Source: Tetrapyrgos nigripes
Taxonomy: Eukaryota; Basidiomycota; Agaricomycetes; Agaricales; Campanellaceae
Length of the DNA: 64,000 bases
Assembly (NCBI GenBank): GCA_013368315.1
Contig: JAACJM010000025.1
Location: 310,001-374,000, forward strand
Direction of reading: 5' to 3'
How positions within the stretch are numbered: position 1 is the stretch's first letter; the number at the start of each line of letters is the position of its first letter. Below, piece by piece: positions 31,442-43,213 of the stretch. Below the pieces are notes generated by a model. It was not told where the DNA came from. It saw only the letters and a list, made by a program, of their open reading frames with translations, and ran no database searches. The position numbers and the translations under genes were made by a program.

Positions 31442-32224
31442 ATGGAGAAGCCATTTGCGACACGTCCACCCGTCGTCGCCGTCGTCGTTGACAATTTTGA
31501 CTGCGACATTCTCACGCGTTCATCTCCCTACACTCATGAACGTTTGCAAGATTTATCGTCTTCATGTGCGCTCAAGTCTCAGCCTAGACTTGCTGTTACT
31601 GGTCCAGAAAGGAGCAAAGATTTCTGCTCCTGTTCTTCTCTGAAGAGGCGTCACAAGACCGTGCCAACCCCTGACATGAAGGAGATCTTTCTGGAGGATC
31701 GTGCTATGTACACTTATACTGTCAGTAGCAAATTTACCGATACATCTTTTCGTCGTCAAGTCTCGTTCAGAAACGGCATACCGACCAAGGTATCAATACC
31801 GAATTCCCTTCTGTTAGGCTATGATATTGTTGTACACTTCAATACCGATTGCCTCGTCGGCCAGAAGTCGGAGCTTGAGACTTCCCAAATCAGTGACGAC
31901 GCGGCTCCATGGGAGAGCACTGGAACCAGCTCTACTTTTCGGAAGTGTCTATTTTATTTCAAGTCTCTGCCCGCTTTGTCCTCTCCCACTCAACACTCAC
32001 GTTCTGTCTCAACACCATGTACCCTCAGACAAGACACACAATCCAATCAAGTCACCTTCCAGGCCACAAATCCAACCAAGTCTCCGTCCGACCTGGCGAT
32101 CTTGGTTACAGGCCACTTCACCGGAAAACTTCGAGGCTCAAGCTCAGGTTCAAGACACCCTCTTATGCCTCTTCAGGCTCTGTTGCTCCTAATTAGGCAA
32201 TCTGACTCTAGAAATGATTTCTAA
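31442..32224 (+). CDS. Unrecognised ORF head-to-head with GWT1
   Basis: A 260-codon uninterrupted plus-strand frame, far longer than expected by chance at this base composition. It opens [20 protein letters not shown]; there is no signal peptide, TM segment or motif I know, and it is Ser/Thr-rich toward the C-terminus. Its first ATG lies only 8 nt from the GWT1 start on the other strand, leaving no room for two promoters, so the true start may be downstream (Met codons near 31675) or the frame may be non-coding 5' flank. Called with low confidence. Confidence 0.35.
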   Translation: MEKPFATRPPVVAVVVDNFDCDILTRSSPYTHERLQDLSSSCALKSQPRLAVTGPERSKDFCSCSSLKRRHKTVPTPDMKEIFLEDRAMYTYTVSSKFTDTSFRRQVSFRNGIPTKVSIPNSLLLGYDIVVHFNTDCLVGQKSELETSQISDDAAPWESTGTSSTFRKCLFYFKSLPALSSPTQHSRSVSTPCTLRQDTQSNQVTFQATNPTKSPSDLAILVTGHFTGKLRGSSSGSRHPLMPLQALLLLIRQSDSRNDF

Positions 32225-34045
32225 GGGATGTATACACATCTGCAAATTTACTTTGCACCCCCTGGTCCCCCACCAACTTGCAAGGTTGACATGGATGGCT
32301 CACATGACTCTCAACGCCCTGCAACCAGGCTGGCAATGGCATCGGATTTGGGGGGACTCTTCTTAGCTTCATTTTCAAGATTGTGCCTGTCTTGACGTCA
32401 TACCGACGTTCTCCGACAGTTGCAAGCCGCAAGCGAAATATCTACTGCTCTACCGCTTAAATCCGTCGGGTTGTGATAAGATTTGGAAAAGCCCACCGTT
32501 ATTGGGACAGCTGTAAACACCTGCTGGAGCTGAAGCGCTAAAGCCTGACACCGAGTAGGTACTCATACAACCGCAAAATTACTATCACTACTGCAAGCAA
32601 CAAGATCTTTGTCTGTTCCGGCACTCAGTACATACCCCAGCGGTAATATGTAGACATGCTCAAACGCAATGGTATTTGGAAGTTCAGGCCTTCAGACAGC
32701 GCCGTCTTCATGAAAGCGGCCGCTACATGATAATGCATGCGTCATATCGGATCCGGAACATACATGCTACTGTGCGTGCCTTTTGCGTGTCCTTTGTCCT
32801 CGAAGTTCACTTGGTCATGCACTTTCTGACATGCTTCTGAGAGCGGCCATATCATTATCATTCTGATTCAAATATAACACCACCATGTACAGCGAATTCT
32901 TCAAGTTCTAAATCAGATGGTTGTTCCTGACATGACAATCATGGCAACGAGCGCCGAGAGGAAATGAAAAGAGCAGGCTGGAGCAGGGTAGACAAGGATA
33001 GTCCTTCAAGCTTCAAGCTTCAGCCCAGAGTAATCTTTCAGATCCTCCGGTGTGTGAAGTACTCCGATTCGAGGACCTGCAAGGCGTCGAGAGAAAGAGT
33101 TGAACGAATCCCGGCTTGCCAGTACGTCGAGCCTAAATAGCCTTGTCCCAAAGAACCGCAAGCACGCCAATGCTTGTACAACACACGATAGATTGCTCGT
33201 ATGTAAACCTGGTTACTGTAATGAACTACTACTTCCTAGCTACTATGATCGCTCGTATTTCCATACTGGTAGTGGTGTTACATATTTTACAACGGTTGAG
33301 TGAGGAGAAGATGCAAAGCGTATAGATAGATAGTATGAGTGATATAATAAACCTTGAGGAAGATGTGGTGGTCTGAATGGATAAAGGTATATGTACATGC
33401 ATGGGAAGTCATGAGGAAAGTGAGAAAGGGAAGGAAGGGCAAGGAATCAGAGGTGATGGTGATTATGGTGGAGTGGTGGACGACACGAGCGTCATGCGCG
33501 ATAATCTGCTATTGTTGTGCGCAAAGACTATTCTACAACAGCCAGCTTTGAAGCGATGCAATCATTTATGCTGCTGTACAATATCCATTGTGAGCCTGAC
33601 CTGGGCCAGGAATCGTAATGCGTATCCAAGAAAGCCATTCCACTTTGGAATAGAGCTGATTGATGGGATGAAGGGGAATGGTGGACTGTATGCGCGGTAG
33701 GCCTAATAGCCCGTTGCGTAAGTTCCAGTGGCAACCAAGTCACCATGGAGCGAGCACGGTTCCGACAGATACGGGAAACCGGCACGTTACGATGCTGTTA
33801 CACACGATGCGATACTTCGAATTGCGGGATGGAGCGGGGTGAGGTGGGGTGGGCGGAGGGACGAGTAAGTGAAGAGTACCCCCATATGCTCGTCAAAGAT
33901 GGGATCAATGTTCATGTAGAATCAACAAGGTCAAGCCTGGCCGGTCCCGAGTTAGAAATACATAGATTTCCAAGGCCTGCTTGTTTTGTAGATGCGGGTA
34001 GATAGATAGTGCCGACGTCGACGCAGAATGATTAGGCCCAAAGCG
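32225..34045. other. 1.8-kb intergenic region
   Basis: Only short unsupported frames on both strands. No tRNA, TIR or tandem array seen. Confidence 0.5.
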
Positions 34046-34349
34046 TTAGTGGTGGAAGAGGGAGCTAGAAAGATGATTAGCAGGAGGAAAAAGACACGGA
34101 ACAGGAAGCAATGGGGGTAAAGAAAGACATCTAGTCCAAATCCTGAAGCAGACAAGAAATTCGGACTCACCTCTCACTAAAAGCCTGACCCAACGTCGTG
34201 AACCTCAAAGCTGCATACGTCGACAACGCAGCAAACAGCAAGACACCCATCACTCTATACGCCCTTGTCTTCGGTGTATCCGACTTGGTCCAGATGTCCG
34301 CAGTCGAGAATCCCATAGGATCCTCATAGAGGCGGATCGTAGCGCGCAT
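34046..34349 (-). CDS. Small single-pass membrane protein, unknown
   Basis: About 65 residues in two exons. MRATIRLYEDPMGFSTADIW and TKSDTPKTRAYR form a polar N-terminus; VMGVLLFAALSTYAALRF is one TM helix. The exon ends ...GQAFSE; intron donor GTGAGT, acceptor TTTCTAG; a short last exon completes SSLFHH with TAA at 34046-34048. Size and layout recall small ER or mitochondrial membrane subunits, but I do not recognise the family. Promoter side is CT-rich. The clean intron and in-frame tail support a real gene. Confidence 0.6.
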
Positions 34350-35507
34350 CTTAGCCAGTTTGGATGATCAGAAAGAGCGTAGCTTCGTCGATGAAGCTAC
34401 ACGGACAAAAAAAAAGGAGAAGGGCTGGCTGCGAGAGCAGAGGAACCTGAAAGAGGAAATATAATGGAGGAAACTCGGAGCTTAGGGTGTCGACTTGACC
34501 TCCGGCAGATTGCGAATGACAGCAAGTCAAGGACCAGGAACAAGAGAAATAGCACCGCGACTCTTGGTCTTATATACCGCAACGACCGTGGAGGATTGCG
34601 GAACAGGGTGATCTATTAGTAGTATTCCTTTGCGGTCGTAAACAACCAGGCGGTGCAACGAGTTACACCCTGTTACACCGGAATTCAATTTATCAAATAG
34701 CTTGGCTTGGGTGACTTTCTGTGACTTTCCATATCATTTTTCGCTTTCTTTTCCTTCATCAATGCTCCTGAACAGCTTCCAGAACAGCTTCTGTATTCTA
34801 TAAAGCATGCAAAGCTCAGAGAAGATGTGGTTACCAAGAATCACATGCGAAAAACCCCATCGATTTGCGTCAAGTGACCGTTTACCTACCTTGGTCTTGG
34901 TACAACGTTACTCAAAAATGCTGACATCTTTTTCGGTACGTTACCGCAATTTGCCCGCAACAAACGGACTCGGAGGGACTCACAATCGCCGGTGATCTAC
35001 GGTCCAGCAGTGCCAGAGCAGGCACGGCAAATTAGCTTCACTCGAGGCATGAAGGAATGGCACTAGTGAGCCTAGTGGATCCACTCAGACCGGGAAAACA
35101 CAATAAAAAGCAGGACAAGATGAGTGTCAGGTGTTTGTCTCGTGAACCTTCATTGCAACTGTGAGTCACCCTGAGGTACAGACAGGGTATTCGGTGCCAC
35201 AATGAAACGCTAAGTCTGTCTATCCGGAGAGCAGCAGCAGTAGAGTGTAGGGAGAACACGAAACAGAGGAGGGTCGTAAAAGATATACAGTCCAACGGAA
35301 GGAAAGATTGGAGAGATATCGTCGTAAAAAGGATGGATGAAACAAATAAATAAGTGATTGCTAAGAATGAAAAGTAATGCACAGTTGGAAAGAGAAGGAG
35401 AGAAGAAGACAAAAAGGAATGACAGGAAATAGATTGATTGCAAGACACACGTAAATAGAGATAGAGTCAATGGAAATAACTAGGACGGAGAGCCAATCCT
35501 GGGTCTG
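34350..35507. other. Intergenic; includes F-BAR gene 3' UTR
   Basis: Promoter of the small membrane gene on the left, 3' side of the F-BAR gene on the right. Minus-strand Ser/Phe/Leu-rich frames at 35038-35470 come from a purine-rich plus strand and are not called. Confidence 0.45.
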
Positions 35508-38500
35508 TTAAAACAACCTGGCAAAATTACTAGGGAACACATGTTTCCCTGGAATCCTCCTCTCCTCATCGAGTAACTGCCCACTCCACCAACCGTCATC
35601 AGGCGTAGCAGTGACGGCAATAATATCTCCAGCTTGGAAGTCAAACTCTTCGTCGATGGTCGCGTTGTAATCGTAGAGCGCTTGAACTAGAAACAAAAAA
35701 ATCGGTAACGAAAAGAAAGCGAGGAAAGAAGAAATCCCACCATAGAACAATATCCTCGACCCATCATCCGTAACCTGTCCAGCACCCATTGATCCAGGTA
35801 CCAGCTGCCCCTGCTGCATAGGAGGCTGAGGTGACGGACTTCGCCTCATCTGCTGCTGCTGTGGCTGCTGATACGCAGCCTGATGATACCCTCCAGACCC
35901 TTGCTGCGAATGCATACTAGACATACTCGACATATTCGATATGCCGGGCGTTTGCTGAGAATGCATTGACCGAGGCTGCTGCTGACTCGGACTAGGACCT
36001 TGATTAGGTGAATGAGAACCATAGTAAGATCCCCCGCCGTTGATGTTGTTCATGCTACCATAACCACCTGCATGAGTAGGCTGACCGTATTGTTGTTGTT
36101 GCTGCTGAGGAGGAGGAGGGTTGTAGTGTGGTGGTGGTGGTGCAGAGTAGGATGGTTGTTGTGGTTGTTGGATAGGCGGAGGCGGAACAGCATAAGCCGG
36201 TTGTGTGGAAGGAGGAGGTTGGCCGTAAGGTGCTTGAGGTGGTTGCGCATATGGAGGTTGTGATTGTGGAGGAATATGCGTAGGAGGAGGAGGAACAGAA
36301 GCGAACGACGAGCTGTAGCTTCCTGTACGAGCAACAGCATATTGCGAATTCGGCGGCGGCGGTACTTGTGCCTGAGGTGCCAAGCTTCTGTACTGTTGCT
36401 GTTGCTGTGGTGGTTGTTGTGCCTGCGATTGTTGATATCTGGTCGCCATTTCATCCTGGATAACTCTACCATCAGGACCCAACGCGATTCCCATCGTGTT
36501 CGGACTTGGTGACCTATGCATAGAGTTGCCTCTAGCAACATTTGCACTGGAACCCGAGGCAGGAGTGGACATGTACTGACCGGGCGATGGCGCTGGACTC
36601 GTCGATCTCGAGATAGGTTGAGGACTGTTACTTCTCGAGCCTCCATGTGCGCCAATACCCGCATGACCCATCTGACTAGACGGTCTAGCGAGATTCTGGT
36701 CTACACTGGGACTAGGCGCATGTGTCGAGCCGACAAAACTACCTCTGCGACTCTGCGACATAGATTTACGTTCACCGGGAAGGGATTGGTGATAGTCGCT
36801 CAGAACACCTTCAATGACGTCGGCACCCGGAGAAACAGGTTTTTTAGGAACCATAAAGGCAGCTGTAGGTGCGCCATTGGTGTTCGGTGACGTTGGGCGT
36901 GGAGATGGTGAGGACCCAGGATAGGCACCGACTACCATTTCAGCAGAATTACGGTAATCGCGTGGAGAGGGGGAAGGTGAAGAACCACTAGGCCTGGAAG
37001 AACCAGGTGCAGCAAGGGAATCCCTACGAATATGTTCACGAGCAGGAGCGCCTGATTCTCCTTGGCCTCGCCAAGTACTATTTCGTCTGACATTACCACC
37101 AGAAGCCACCTGATTTCTCAGTTCTTCTAGCTGTCTGGCAAGAGGATCATCAGCTGTTGAGGTGCTGAGAACGCTGATAGGTGACGTTGCGTAATCAGTT
37201 GCCATACTATGTCGTTGGGAGTTGTTACTGAGGTCGACTTTGTACGCGTTTTCACCGACTTTGATGAATGTTTCAGCGGTAGGGTCGATAGTCTCGGCCA
37301 TCGGATCAGGAGGAGGATGGCGATAAGACATATTCGTCGACTTCCTGACGAGGGCATGATTGGAGGATGAGGCGTTAGAAGGTGTTGACTGATGCCCGTT
37401 AACACCATTGACGTTGGAAGCCTGGCTGGTTGGACGAGCAGAACTGGATTCTGGTATAGAATTTCTGTTTCCGCCGCCAGCTCCTCTACCAGCAGTGTTG
37501 ACGGGTTCCGCTTCTTCTTCCTCGGGAGGCTCTTCAGGAGGTAATGTCTGGGCTACCCTAAGAGGACTGCTTCGCTGAGATGACCTTATGAAATTGGCTG
37601 ATTTATTGGTAGGTGCTCTCGGGCTTTCTCCTTTGTTGTAATTGACGAATGTCGGAGGACCCGGAATTTGATTGCCTGTACCGTAGTCTCGAACGAAATT
37701 TTCCATTTCCCTGTCAAATTCCATCTGTTCGAGAGCGACACGGAGTTTCTCGCAGGACTAGCGTAATTTCGTCAGAAAACCAGCAACACACATAAAACGG
37801 CAGACGCACCTCATCGTCGGCGACACAAACCGTCGATACCGCATTAGCGTAAGCCCACATGTTGTCCTTCATGAATTCCAGGCGCTCATCCTCCATATCT
37901 TGACATGTATCACAAAATGTTTTCCAATCCTGCTCCCACTTCGCAGCTGTGTCCTGGAACGCCCGTGAAAAATTTGCAAAGTCACGTTCGTTGGCTTGGA
38001 CCGTCTGCTGCGCCCTCTCCAGCTTGTACTGTATCTTCTCTAAATCCTTTCCCTGCACAAGCGTCGACTGCGCTGTGTACGAGTTGATACGCATGCAATC
38101 TTGCTCATATTTCTCCTTGGCCTTCATGACATAGGATTCTTGTGTTTGCTTATTTTTGAACTCCTTCTCGATGACACCTTGGTAGACCTTCTTGTGATTA
38201 GCTTGCCGTTGGCAGAAAGCATTGGTTTGGGCTTCAAGGTCGTTCTTGATTTGATGGGCAAGATTCAGATGATGGCTGGACTGCTTGTCGGTCTCGAGAC
38301 GGATTGTGTCCAGCGAATTGCGAAGTTCACTATAAAGTTGACGGGTCAGATCAAGTCAACTTCTGCATGAAAAACATGTGCATTTCTTCCGGCAAGAGCT
38401 AGAGGCTAAGAATATGACAGAATAACTCACCCAATCTCATCCCTTCCAAGAGTAAACTTTGACAGTTTGGCCAATCGTTTTGCGTAATCTTCTTCAATAG

Positions 38501-38754
38501 CTGCCCTACTCTCGATAATCAGTAAGGTTTCAGAAACCCAGACCGGCTTGTGCGCACCGCTCTTTCCAAAAGTTCCTCAATTCATCCATTGTCCTCATAG
38601 CGCCTCGCATGCGCGCAAAAAGTACGTCAACACCACCATCTCCGGGACCCCAGAATGCGTTACAGAAATCGGTTGATTTGCCCATTGGGACTGGAGAACC
38701 AGCCCGCATGTATTTGGAGAGCGACGTTGTCGATGGCTGCCGTCTGGCGGTCAT
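35508..38754 (-). CDS. F-BAR and SH3 cytokinesis protein (Cdc15/Imp2/Hof1-like)
   Basis: Membrane-bending scaffold of the contractile ring and septum. The N-terminal F-BAR (FCH) domain opens STDFCNAFWGPGDGGVDVLF and RTMDELRNFWKER, with helices RDEIGELRNSLDTIR, HLNLAHQIKNDLEAQ, YEQDCMRINSYTAQ and DFANFSRAFQDTAAKWEQDW over five exons (residues about 1-300). A long disordered region follows (about 370-880) rich in Ser, Pro and poly-Gln (HYNPPPPQQQQQQYGQ). After a short intron comes a C-terminal SH3: VQALYDYNATIDEEFDFQAG, DDGWWSGQ, HVFPSNFARLF, stop at 35508. ALYDY, WW and SNF mark a working SH3. Architecture matches the PCH family; which paralogue cannot be told. Confidence 0.9.
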
Positions 38755-39839
38755 TTTGGGCGGTAGGTCGTAAGCCTATCTCTGCGTGGTAGTCGGACGG
38801 GGAGCTGAGACTAATCAGGTGAGCAACGTCCAACTTGAGGCAGACGAGTGTCGTCAGGGCTGCACTGCCACTTGGTTCAGATTCTTGTCCTTGACTGTCA
38901 CTGCCATCAACTGTCTGACTCCGCGCAATAGATCATAACTTGTTTTTGCTTCTCTTCAGGTCCAAAGGCGGCACAGATCTTGTAATTTCAAGCACCGAAG
39001 AACCGTCGCATCCGAAATCAAGGATTTTCTCCTTCGCTGGGCCCAGGCATTTGAAGACCGGATTTGAAAATTGTTTCAGATGTGTAGTCTTGTAAGCCTT
39101 TCGAATGCGGCTAGAGCAACTTCTACGTCTACATAGTACGTCAAATAAATCCAACGCCTCAATGTTTTGTATCTGGCATCCTTAGACCGTGCTCACTGCC
39201 TCAGCTGTCAGGGAGCTATATGTACACGAATTCACTGCGGCTTGGTCAAACGACGATATGTACATACTACCGATGGCTATTCCATCTGAGGACACGATTT
39301 TCTTGCGATTTCCATGTGTGGCGTTTTTTTTTTTTTTTTTTTTGAAACTTTCTGTGTTGCTCGCTATTTAATGATCCATTACCAGTCAGAAGTCAGGCAG
39401 TCTTTTTCGTGTACTGCTTCTTCCACATCATCCATTCAGCATCTCTTACTGTAGAGCGTTTGAAGAAAGCAAGGTAAAAGCAAGATACTTACATACAGGA
39501 TTTGCCGTGATCCAGCGTGATCCTCGGTGGCTTGCAGTCGGCTAGGCCTAGCACAGGCTAACGACTCGGCGTAAATAAGCGATATTGGCAAGAAATTATG
39601 GGAGATTTACAAACGGAGATCCGCCACACGGATAAAAACCCTCCCGTGCTAAAAGTATTTTTTCTTATCTTTGTTCCTCACGTTTCCAGCCCTTTCTTCA
39701 ACCCTTTTCGCGCTTCTTTGCGTTTGGTTCAGCAACTCGACTTCCCTCCTCGAGTTCTTCGACTTAGTTCTTTGACGTCAATCTCGTCAACTCAACTCGT
39801 CTCTCCTTACTACTACTTCGTTCAAAAACTCGTAAAAAA
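38755..39839. other. Intergenic with poly-T run and CT-rich promoter
   Basis: Contains an 18-nt poly-T run (39327-39344) and, just before 39840, a CT-rich stretch typical of highly expressed basidiomycete promoters. The 73-codon minus-strand frame at 38933-39154 is not supported. Confidence 0.5.
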
Positions 39840-40146
39840 ATGAAGTTCACTGGTATCTTCGCTACCATCCTCGCTGCTACCCTTGCAGTCTCCGCCCTTC
39901 CTTCTCCTATTATGGGCGAAAATGCCAAGCGTATGGCTGCTGGACTTCCTCCTCTAGCTCCAGTCCGTTTGAGAAGGCAAGTTTACGGTACGTTGCTGAA
40001 GTTAGCTGTACTGTTTTGCTGCAGGTTACTCATGGCTTTTTTTTTTTCTTGTTTCTGTCTCTTTTCGTTCCAAAGACCCAGCACCCTCTGCTACCCCTGT
40101 GAAACGACAAGCGGGCTACCCATCCGCTGTCCCCCGGGCAATGTAG
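39840..40146 (+). CDS. Small secreted precursor with three dibasic sites
   Basis: 72 residues, two exons (39840-39987; 40076-40146). Signal peptide MKFTGIFATILAATLAVSA, then LPSPIMGENAKR, MAAGLPPLAPVRLRR, QVYDPAPSATPVKR and QAGYPSAVPRAM. KR, RR and KR divide the mature part into three Pro/Ala-rich peptides of about 12-15 residues, two beginning with Gln after the cleavage site. KRMAAGLPPL resembles a motif I have met in small agaric secreted proteins, but I cannot confirm a family. Intron 39988-40075 is canonical and keeps frame. A long 3' UTR probably follows. Function unknown. Confidence 0.72.
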
Positions 40147-41364
40147 CCGCGTCGCCGCACATCGGGATTCGGTGACCGTGTCCCCGGAAGCAAACGATAT
40201 ATCTCCTAGAGATTGTGTACGAGTATACGTGCGTTTTCAACTCAAAATCCTATGCACACTTCGGACTGACCTTCGTGTCCTCTAGTCCTTTTTCACCTGC
40301 GGGCATACTCTTTTACTCTCTTTTCGCTTCCAATCTCGAATCCCTGAAATTGTCGCCACGCCAACGACGCCATCCTCACACGACCCTGTACTCCTAGATT
40401 ACAACTACAGTACTATCCAGCGTTTCCTTCGGCCGCTGAGACAGCCTACATTACACCCGTACTCGTTCCATTATCTTTACCTTCTTTTAATCGAATGCTT
40501 TGGGTTCTTCGCCGCCATCCGTACCTTACATACTACAACTTACTGTCTTTTACAAATACAGCGGTGCCAACGGGCACCACGACTACACAGCTAGGCGGAC
40601 ATTTCTAACGTAGACAGCCAGTATTCTTAGCCTTTCCCCTCCCAGGCCGCTAGCGATAGTTTACACCCACACGCAAAACGGACGAATACTTAACTTAATG
40701 CGAAAGTTGTATACCTTTTCACGTCTTACTACCCTTACATACCTACTCAACTTGGACTTTGACCTTGCGTTCGACCTTTCTTCCGAACCACTGCATGGAC
40801 TTCCAGCACAAGAGATTCCATTTCGAGAGCCTTGAACTTGAGATTCCCTCGCACACATGCTATATATGATATTTATTCATGATTATTCGCTCCAACAGAT
40901 CATTTTGTTTGTCTCTTGCTACATAACTAGCTTGCAATGCATTATGTACAAAAGTTGTTCATCGATGTTCTCGGTTCCCGATCGCGAATGTATGCGCCAC
41001 AAAGAAGCGAAGACTTGGATTAGTTCTGGTTCCCGTCATTTGCGGTCTAACTGAAGACCTTTTCTGATGTATAGCCAGTACTTATTGCAATCCGACGGAA
41101 ATGGCCCAGTGGGTCTGTTTCAAGTTCGCAAATTTCAACGGAAATGTGTTGAGTTAGAAACAGCAATATTGTAGTAGGAGTACAGTAAAAGAGACTCTAA
41201 GGAGCGATCGCAAGGTCTAGCGAAAGTGAAAAGAGCAAGAAAAGGAGGTAGAGAGAGTGAAAGAGAAATGACAGAGAGAGAGTAAGAGTAGAATAAGAGA
41301 AAAGCTAGCGATACATTGTCATACAGTTATTATTTCCTAGCGCCATCATCCATTCCAATGTTGG
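40147..41364. other. Intergenic, 3' flanks of two convergent genes
   Basis: 1.2 kb without a supported gene. Purine-rich near 41220-41300 (GAGAGA tracts). Confidence 0.5.
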
Positions 41365-42145
41365 TCAAGCATCGCCCATTTCAACATCCTCAGAATCGCA
41401 AGGCACCAGTTGATATTGAGCCTGGAATGGTGGAGGCAGCGTGGCGCCACCATCATAGGTGGAACCATTGCCGTAGGAGACCGTCCTGGAAACACCAGGC
41501 CAATCGTTGTTACCGCGTCCGCCCTGGGGACTATTAAACCCAGGCTGAGCCTGACAGACACGGTCTCGGGAAGGAGTAGATGGGGTTGACACAGACAACT
41601 TAGCAAGATCATTGAAGGCTTGAGCACGAATGCGAGGGTCCTAGTAGTAGAGCAGCGTTGAAGGTCAGCACAAGTATTGACTTGAGAGAGAAGAATAATA
41701 GGTAATTCACCTTGCTGTTAGTCTGAGCGCTCAGCAGTCGCCTGGACCCCGCGATCTTTCTCTTCATCACAGGTCTCTGTGGAGGCCATCCCAAGCTATT
41801 GAGGTATTGATTGGTCTCTTGCTCAGAAGCCTTCACAGGCTCAAAGTAACGCAAGTCCTCCTCGTCGTATCCGAGCTCATACCAGTTACTGACATCGTAC
41901 CCTTCGTCGTCTTCTCCAAAAACCTCTCTCATCGTTGCGATCTTTTGTCTTTCTTCTAAAGACGGGATTCTAATTTTACCAGCACCAGGTTTTGTAAGGG
42001 TGGTAGGTCCGAAGGCGAATGAAGGGGCGCGAATAGGGGAGGAAAAGGACGCAGGAGTGAGATTACCATACAGGCCCGGCTTTGGAGCAGTAGAAAGGTC
42101 GAAGGTGGCATGAGCAGTAGAGGAATTATTCATATCAACGTCCAT
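41365..42145 (-). CDS. Uncharacterised protein, probably intrinsically disordered
   Basis: About 235 residues in two exons. Start MDVDMNNSSTAHATFDLS (42145) rather than the upstream frame to 42304, which runs into the hairpin element. Features: PGLYGNLTPASFSSPIRAPS, an acidic block TMREVFGEDDEGYDVSNWYE, SLGWPPQRPVMKRKIAGSRR (possible nuclear localisation signal), then after a GTGAAT...CTAG intron DPRIRAQAFNDLAKLS, TPSTPSRD and an end SEDVEMGDA. No known domain seen. The intron is clean and in frame, so I regard it as real. The hairpin at 42284-42542 lies 140 nt upstream, within its promoter. Confidence 0.7.
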
Positions 42146-42283
42146 GGTTTCAGTGAGAGTAAGAAGAGAATCAAAAATGATCAATTTGGCTATCGACGCA
42201 ACAAGGCGCTTCGGCAAAATGCGGCGGCAGTACAACCATGGAACGCATCCACGTGCCGATGTGGCTGAACAGTGAAACCGCTC

Positions 42284-42542
42284 ATCGACACTGCGGGCGG
42301 CCATTGATATTTGTAGGCATTTTTGTTGGGACTTAAATTACGAAAATTTCGCACGATTTCTAGGCTGATAAAAGTCAAAGTATTTGTCGCTGAAATGCCA
42401 GCTTTAAATGGAAAGCTGGCATTTCAGCGGCAAATACTGGCAAATACTTTGACTCTTATCAGCCTAGAAATTGTGCTAAAAATTCGTAATTTAAGTCCCA
42501 ACAAAAATGCCTGCAAATATCAATGGCCGCCTGCAGTGCGAT
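42284..42542. repeat. 259-bp hairpin-forming inverted repeat
   Basis: Left arm from CACTGC-GGCGGCCATTGATA to GCTGAAATGCCAGCTTT; right arm is its reverse complement, AAAGCTGGCATTTCAGC to TATCAATGGCCGCCTGCAGTG. The loop is about 6 nt (near 42404-42409). The arms are about 115-125 bp and near-identical, differing at a handful of positions and by a ~10-nt insertion in the right arm (a second CAAATACT). Compatible with a foldback MITE; no ORF and no clear target duplication. Confidence 0.85.
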
Positions 42543-42579
42543 CAAAAACAATGACCAACCCTCCTCGTTCCCTCCCATC

Positions 42580-43213
42580 ATGCCGACGGTCAAGCAATCC
42601 GACCCTAGTCCAAAGGAAGTCTTACATAGAATAACTCGACCTCATTGACCTCGAATATGAAAACGCTGATTTAGTCTATCAGTTTACTGTCGCCCGGGCC
42701 GAATGTAAAAGGCAAGCGGCGAAATATGCTGCTATCAAAAAGAAGGAAGCCGCGCTGTATAAGCATCAAATTCTGGCCCTGGAGCAACTCGAAAAGGAGG
42801 AGGAGGAGGAATGGAGGAGAAATAACAAGGACAGACGTCACCGTCGTGGATCCAATGCTTCCGAGTCAGAAGAAGCCAGCCCCGAAGACGGAGGAGAACA
42901 GATCATTCTGATTTACGAGCCATTTTCTGGCTCCCTCTCTGACAAGACCAAGGAGGAGCTCCTAGTGATCGCCTCGTTCTTGGGGCTCTCCCTGATCAGA
43001 GAAAGCTCGCTGAAGATAATCCTCTCGTCTATTGGACAACACTTCGATTCACACCTAGAGTTAAAAGATACTCCTCGTTATGCTGGCCTCTTCCTTCCAA
43101 AAGGCAGACTCGCGAAGCGTGAAGCTCCTGAGCCTGCTTCGGAGTCCGTACCCGTCACCCAACGTCGTCGTCTCAACTCAGACTATCTCGACAGGCACAA
43201 CTCCATTCCGTAG
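42580..43213 (+). pseudogene. Unrecognised ORF with one frameshift
   Basis: A frame starting MPTVKQSDPSPKEVLHRI (42580) stops at PH*, while another frame opens at the same point and runs about 190 codons: LDLIDLEYENADLVYQF, a Lys/Glu-rich helix (KKKEAALYKHQILALEQLEK), SGSLSDKTKEELLVIASFLG, ending RLNSDYLDRHNSIP. A single-base shift near 42630 would join them. Coiled coil likely. No family recognised; it abuts the hairpin element. Could be a young pseudogene or a sequencing slip. Confidence 0.45.

Noticed and set aside
35038..35470. Ser/Phe/Leu-rich minus-strand frames
   Set aside because: Caused by purine-rich plus strand in the likely 3' UTR of the F-BAR gene.
36012..36890. Arg/His/Leu-rich frames opposite or out of frame with the F-BAR gene
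   Set aside because: Shadows of the Gln/Pro/Ser-rich coding stretch; no independent splice or domain support.
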